Assembly: GCF_029227915.1 (NCBI RefSeq)
Contig: NC_079876.1
Coordinates: 32,967,828 to 33,031,827, forward strand
Length of the DNA stretch: 64,000 bases
Direction of reading: 5' to 3'
From: Hydractinia symbiolongicarpus
Lineage: Eukaryota > Cnidaria > Hydrozoa > Anthoathecata > Hydractiniidae
The position numbers and the translations under genes are program-made. The notes below the pieces were generated by a model, which was given only the letters and a program-made list of their open reading frames with translations, did no database searches and was not told the DNA's origin. Positions 59,703 through 64,000 of the stretch are shown piece by piece (position 1 is the stretch's first letter; the number at the start of each line of letters is the position of its first letter).

Positions 59703-62538
59703 TTAAATTATTATTTCACCACTAAAGCCCATGAGACTTGCAGTTTTTAAAAATGTTTTCATATTTGATGAGACGCTGAATAAAAGAAGTTTAATCGATC
59801 GCCGGCAAACGAAAACCCGCGATTTCCCGTAAATCCCGGACTCGGCCCGTATAGTCAAAAGTATACAAGGAAAGTACCCAGTGAGTAAACTCATTTCCCG
59901 AACGAATTTTTAAATTATTTTTTCACCACTAAAACGCATGAGACTTGTAGTTTTCAGAAATGTTTTCATTTTTGATGAGACGCTGAATAAAGGAAGTTTA
60001 ATCGCCGGCAAACGAAAACCCGCCATTTCCAGTAAATCCCGGACTCGGCCCGTATAGTCAAAAGTATACAAAGAAAATACCCAGGGTGTAAACTCATTTC
60101 CCGAACGATTTTTTAAATTATTTTTTCACCACTAAAGCCCATGAGACTTGTAGTTTTCAAAAATGTTTTCATTTTTGATGAGACGCTGAATAAAAGAAGT
60201 TTAATCGCGGGCAAACGAATACCTGCGATTTCCAGTAAATCCCGGACTCGGCCCGTATAGTCAAAAGTATACAAAGAAAGTACCCAGGGAGTAAACTCAT
60301 TTCCGAACGTTTTTTTAAATTATTTTTTCACCACTAAAACGCATGAGACTTGTAGTTTTCAAAAATGTTTTCATTTTTGATGAGACGCTGAATAAAAGAA
60401 GTTTAATCGCGGGCAAACGAAAACCTGCGATTTCCCGTAAATCCCGGACTCGGCCCGTATAGTCAAAAGTATACAAAGAAAGTACCCAGGGTGTAAACTC
60501 ATTTCCCGAACGATTTTTTAAATTATTTTTTCACCACTAACGCCCATGAGACTTGTAGTTTTCAAAAATGTTTTCATTTTTGATGAGACGCTGAATAAAA
60601 GAAGTTTAATCGCGGGCAAACGAAAACCTGCGATTTCCCGTAAATCTCGGACTCGGCCCGTATAGTCAAAAGTATACAAGGAAAGTACCCAGTGAGTAAA
60701 CTCATTTCCCGAACGAATTTTTAAATTATTTTTTCACCACTAAAAGGCATGAGACTTGTAGTTTTTAGAAATGTTTTCATTTTTGATGAGACGCTTAATG
60801 AAAGTGGTTTAATCGCCGGCAAACGAAAACCCGCGATTTCCCGTAAATCCCGGGCTTGGCCCGTATAGTCGAATGTATACAAAGAAAGTACCCTGTGAGT
60901 AAACTCATTTCCAAAACGATTTTTTAAATTATCTTTTCACCACTAAAACGCTTGAGACTTGTAGTTTTCAAAAATGTTTTCATTTTTGATGAGACGTTGA
61001 ATAAAAGAAGTTTAATCGCCGGCAAACGTAAACCCGCCATTTCCCGTAAACCCCGGACTCGGCCCGCATAGTCAAAAGTATACAAAGGAAGTACCCAGGG
61101 AGTAAACTCATTTCCCGAACGATTTTTTAAATTATTTTTTCACTACTAAAACGCATGAGACTTGTAGTTTTCAAAAATGTTTTCATTTTTGATGAGACGC
61201 TGAATAAAAAAAGTTTAATCGCGGGCAAACGAAAACCTGCGATTTCCAGTAAATCCCGGACTCGGCCCGTATAGTCAAAAGTATACAAAGAAAGTACCCA
61301 GGGTGTAAACTCATTTCCCGAACGATTTTTTAAATTATTATTTCACCACTAAAGCCCATGAGACTAGTAGTATTTAAAAATATTTTCATTTTTGATGAGA
61401 CGCTGAATAAAAGAAGTTTAATCGCCGGCAAACGAAAACCAGCGACTTCCCGTAAATCCCGGACTCGGCCCGTATAGTCAAAAGTATACAAAGAAAGTAC
61501 CCAGGGAGTAAACTCATTTCCCGAACGAATTTATAAATTATTTTTTCACCACTAAAACGCATGAGACTTGTAGTTTTCAAAAATGTTTTCATTTTTGATG
61601 AGACGCTGAAGAAAAGAAGTTTAATCGCCGGCAAACGAAAACCTGCGATTTCCCGTAAATCCCGGACTCGGCCCGTATAGTCAAAAGTATACAAAGAAAG
61701 TACCCGGGGTGAAAACTCATTTCCCGAACGATTTTTTAAATTATTATTTCACCACTAAATCCCATGAGACTTGTAGTTTTTAAAAATGTTTTTATTTTTG
61801 ATAAGATGCTGAATAAAAGAAGTTTAATTGCCGGCAAACGAAAACCCGCGACTTCGCGTAAATCCCGGACTCGGCCCGTATAGTCAAAAGTATACAAAGA
61901 AAGTACCCAGGGAGTAAACTCATTTCCGAAACGATTTTTTCAATTATTTTTTCACCACTAAAACGCATGAGACTTGTAGTTTTCAAAAATATTTTCATTT
62001 TTAATGAGACGCTTAATAAAAGGTTTAATCGCCGGCAAACGAAAACCCGCCATTTCCAGTAAATCCCGGACTCGGCCCGTATAGTCAAAAGTATACAAAG
62101 AAAGTACCCAGGGTGTAAACTCATTTCCCGAACGATTTTAAAAATTATTTTTTCACCACTAAAGCCCATGAGACTTGTAGTTTTCAAAAATGTTTTCATT
62201 TTTGATGAGACGCTGAATAAAAGAAGTTTAATCGCGGGCAAACGAATACCTGCGATTTCCAGTAAATCCCGAACTCGGCCCGTATAGTCAAAAGTATACA
62301 AAGAAAGTACCCAGGGAGTAAACTCATTTCCGAACGATTTTTTAAATTATTTTTTCACCACTAAAACGCATGAGACTTGTAGTTTTCAAAAATGTTTTCA
62401 TTTTTGATGAGACGCTGAATAAAAGAAGTTTAATCGCGGGCAAACGAAAACCCGCCATTTCCCGTAAACCCCGGACTCGGCCCGCATAGTCAAAAGTATA
62501 CAAAAAAAGTACCCAGGGAGTAAACTCATTTCCCGAAC
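59703..62538. repeat. Dispersed duplication of ~2.6-2.8 kb, copy 2
   Basis: This follows the order of 50758-53390. An extra monomer at about 60.95-61.15 kb, with AAACGCTTGAG, GACGTTGAATAAAAG and AAACGTAAACCC, is not in copy 1. Its left edge joins the CCTTGTGAG / TTTCCAAAACG end of the previous block to the AACGATTATTTAAATTATTATTTC start of this one, a visible recombination junction near 59690-59705. Confidence 0.83.
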
Positions 62539-63230
62539 GATTTTTTAAATTATTATTTCACCACTAAAGCCCATGAGACTAGTAGTATTTAAAAATATTT
62601 TAATTTTTGATGAGACGCTGAATAAAAGAAGTTTAATCGCCGGCAAACGAAAACCCGCAATTTCCCGTAAATCCCGGTCTCGGCCCGTATAGTCAAAAGT
62701 ATTCAAAGAAAGTACCCAGGGAGTAAACTCATTTCCCGAACGATTTTATAAATTATTTTTTCACCACTAAAACGCATGAGACTTGCAGTTTGCAAAAATG
62801 TTTACATTTTTGATGACACGCTGAATAAAAGAAGTTTAATTGCCGGCAAACGAAAACCTGCGATTTCCCGTAAATCCTGGACTCGGCCCGTATAGTCAAA
62901 AGTATACAAAGAAAGTACCCAGGGAGTAAACTCATTTCCCGAACGATTTTTTAAATTTTTTTCTCACCACTAAAACGAATGAGACTTGTAGTTTTCAAAA
63001 ATGTTTTCATTTTTGATGAGACGCTTAATGAAAGTTGTTTAATCGCCGTCAAACGAAAACCCGCGACTTCCCGTAAATCCCGGGCTTGGCCCGTATAGTC
63101 GAATGTATACAAAGAAAGTACCCTGTGAGTAAACTCATTTCCGAAACGATTTTTTCAATTATCTTTTCACCACTAAAACGCATGAGACTTGCAGTTTTCA
63201 AAAATGTTTCCATTTTTGATGACACGCTTA
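62016..63230. repeat. 1215 bp tandem duplication, copy 1
   Basis: Six monomers are duplicated at an offset of 1215 bp, starting at AATAAAAGGTTTAATCG (62016 and 63231). Shared landmarks are GATTTTAAAAATTATTTTTTC, CCCGAACTCGG, CGGCCCGCATAG, GACTAGTAGTATTTAAAAATATTTTAATTTTTG and AAAGTATTCAAAG. No differences were noticed until close to the window end. Confidence 0.88.
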
Positions 63231-63236
63231 ATAAAA
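63018..63236. repeat. 219 bp segment matching 8.75 kb exactly
   Basis: This carries the same combination of uncommon variants as 8751-8969, with no visible difference over about 219 bp, within an otherwise different neighbourhood. Its right end meets the AATAAAAGGTTTAATCG start of the second 1215 bp copy, so it sits on a recombination junction. Confidence 0.8.
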
Positions 63237-64000
63237 GGTTTAATCGCCGGCAAACGAAAACCCGCCATTTCCAGTAAATCCCGGACTCGGCCCGTATAGT
63301 CAAAAGTATACAAAGAAAGTACCCAGGGTGTAAACTCATTTCCCGAACGATTTTAAAAATTATTTTTTCACCACTAAAGCCCATGAGACTTGTAGTTTTC
63401 AAAAATGTTTTCATTTTTGATGAGACGCTGAATAAAAGAAGTTTAATCGCGGGCAAACGAATACCTGCGATTTCCAGTAAATCCCGAACTCGGCCCGTAT
63501 AGTCAAAAGTATACAAAGAAAGTACCCAGGGAGTAAACTCATTTCCGAACGATTTTTTAAATTATTTTTTCACCACTAAAACGCATGAGACTTGTAGTTT
63601 TCAAAAATGTTTTCATTTTTGATGAGACGCTGAATAAAAGAAGTTTAATCGCGGGCAAACGAAAACCCGCCATTTCCCGTAAACCCCGGACTCGGCCCGC
63701 ATAGTCAAAAGTATACAAAAAAAGTACCCAGGGAGTAAACTCATTTCCCGAACGATTTTTTAAATTATTATTTCACCACTAAAGCCCATGAGACTAGTAG
63801 TATTTAAAAATATTTTAATTTTTGATGAGACGCTGAATAAAAGAAGTTTAATCGCCGGCAAACGAAAACCCGCAATTTCCCGTAAATCCCGGTCTCGGCC
63901 CGTATAGTCAAAAGTATTCAAAGAAAGTACCCAGGGAGTAAACTCATTTCCCGAACGATTTTATAATTTATTTTTTCACCACTAAAACGCATGAGACTTG
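63231..64000. repeat. 1215 bp tandem duplication, copy 2 (cut by window end)
   Basis: Nearly four monomers of the second copy are visible before the window ends inside a monomer. The one difference I noticed is TTTTATAATTTATTTTTTC near 63960 against TTTTATAAATTATTTTTTC in copy 1. Confidence 0.87.

Larger units (their letters stand above)
1..64000. repeat. Uninterrupted ~203 bp satellite DNA array
   Basis: The whole window is a head-to-tail array of one monomer. The CACCACT start recurs at 14, 217 and 420, exactly 203 bp apart, and the same spacing (202-204 bp) holds through to the last bases. Every copy has the same orientation. I found no inverted segment, no transposon and no stretch of unrelated DNA. 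The first and last bases are inside monomers, so the array is larger than the window. Arrays of this kind are known from eukaryotic centromeres, pericentromeres and subtelomeres, but nothing here shows which of these it is. I do not recognise the family. No gene is supported anywhere in these 64 kb. Confidence 0.98.

Noticed and set aside
61792-62301. The longest open frame, 169 codons on the minus strand, and the similar frame at 63049-63516
   Set aside because: It is a translation of about two and a half satellite monomers. The monomer is 203 bp, not a multiple of three, so the frame shifts in each copy and the frame stays open only until a stop is met. The start is a TTG, not ATG, and neighbouring copies break the frame freely with substitutions and indels.
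1-64000. CRISPR array
   Set aside because: The repeat period is 203 bp and the whole monomer is conserved. There are no short repeats separated by unique spacers.
1-64000. Tandem rRNA, tRNA, 5S or histone gene cluster
   Set aside because: I see no rRNA core motifs, no tRNA A/B boxes with a cloverleaf fold, no 5S internal promoter and no histone coding frame in the monomer.
1-64000. Human-type alpha satellite or another named satellite
   Set aside because: The 203 bp period and the sequence do not match the 171 bp alpha monomer. I do not recognise any other named family well enough to assign one without a database search.

Overview
The window is one uninterrupted block of satellite DNA. From base 1 to base 64000 I see only head-to-tail copies of a monomer of about 203 bp, all in the same orientation, roughly 315 copies in total. 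Both edges fall inside a monomer, so the array continues past the window on each side. I find no protein-coding gene, RNA gene, transposon, CRISPR array or unique DNA. Short open frames of 60-169 codons recur on both strands, but they are translations of the repeat itself. The organism is almost certainly a eukaryote, since an array of this kind is typical of centromeric, pericentromeric or subtelomeric heterochromatin. I do not recognise the family and cannot name the species. In one monomer counted by hand, GC is about 38% and there are 12 CpG dinucleotides, so CpG is not depleted. That argues mildly against a heavily CpG-methylated vertebrate genome.

Each monomer has the same layout: a CACCACT-AAAACGCATG start, a short perfect dyad (TCAAAAATG / CATTTTTGA around TTTT), a GCCGGC site, a GC-rich middle, a GTATAC site, and a T/A-rich tail that runs into the next monomer. 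Three variant classes alternate. Type A has CTGAATAAAAG and GGACTCGGCCCG. Type B has CTTAATGAAAG and CCCGGGCTTGGCCCG, usually followed by CCCTGTGAG. Type C has TTTTTTATATTA, TTACCACTAAACG and GATGGGACG. Minor variants mark lineages: a 94-95 bp internal deletion, an 11 bp deletion, a 4 bp ATCG duplication, and perfect palindromes.

Layout: 0-6.6 kb holds nested repeats with offsets of 1421, 1813 and 1407 bp. A 5069 bp tandem duplication of 25 monomers fills 5.73-15.87 kb. From 16 to 30 kb there are offsets of 2028, 1620, 1409 and 1826 bp. From 30 to 34 kb there are composite units with truncated monomers and an 812 bp duplication. From 33.85 to 42.7 kb a 2958 bp unit is duplicated with no difference that I noticed, and a shorter third copy follows. 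From 42.7 to 50.1 kb there is a nested 1325/4385 bp structure. The 50-64 kb part is largely a rearranged second edition of the 40-53 kb part, and it ends in a 1215 bp tandem duplication.

The most notable features are three perfect 17-bp-stem hairpins (36696, 39654, 42205) and four perfect 10-bp-stem palindromes (34860, 37818, 41181, 55939). Both look like imperfect dyads that mutation made perfect. The hairpins lie close to duplication or deletion breakpoints. All offsets and identities here were read by eye, so block boundaries are good to about one monomer unless a diagnostic variant fixes them.
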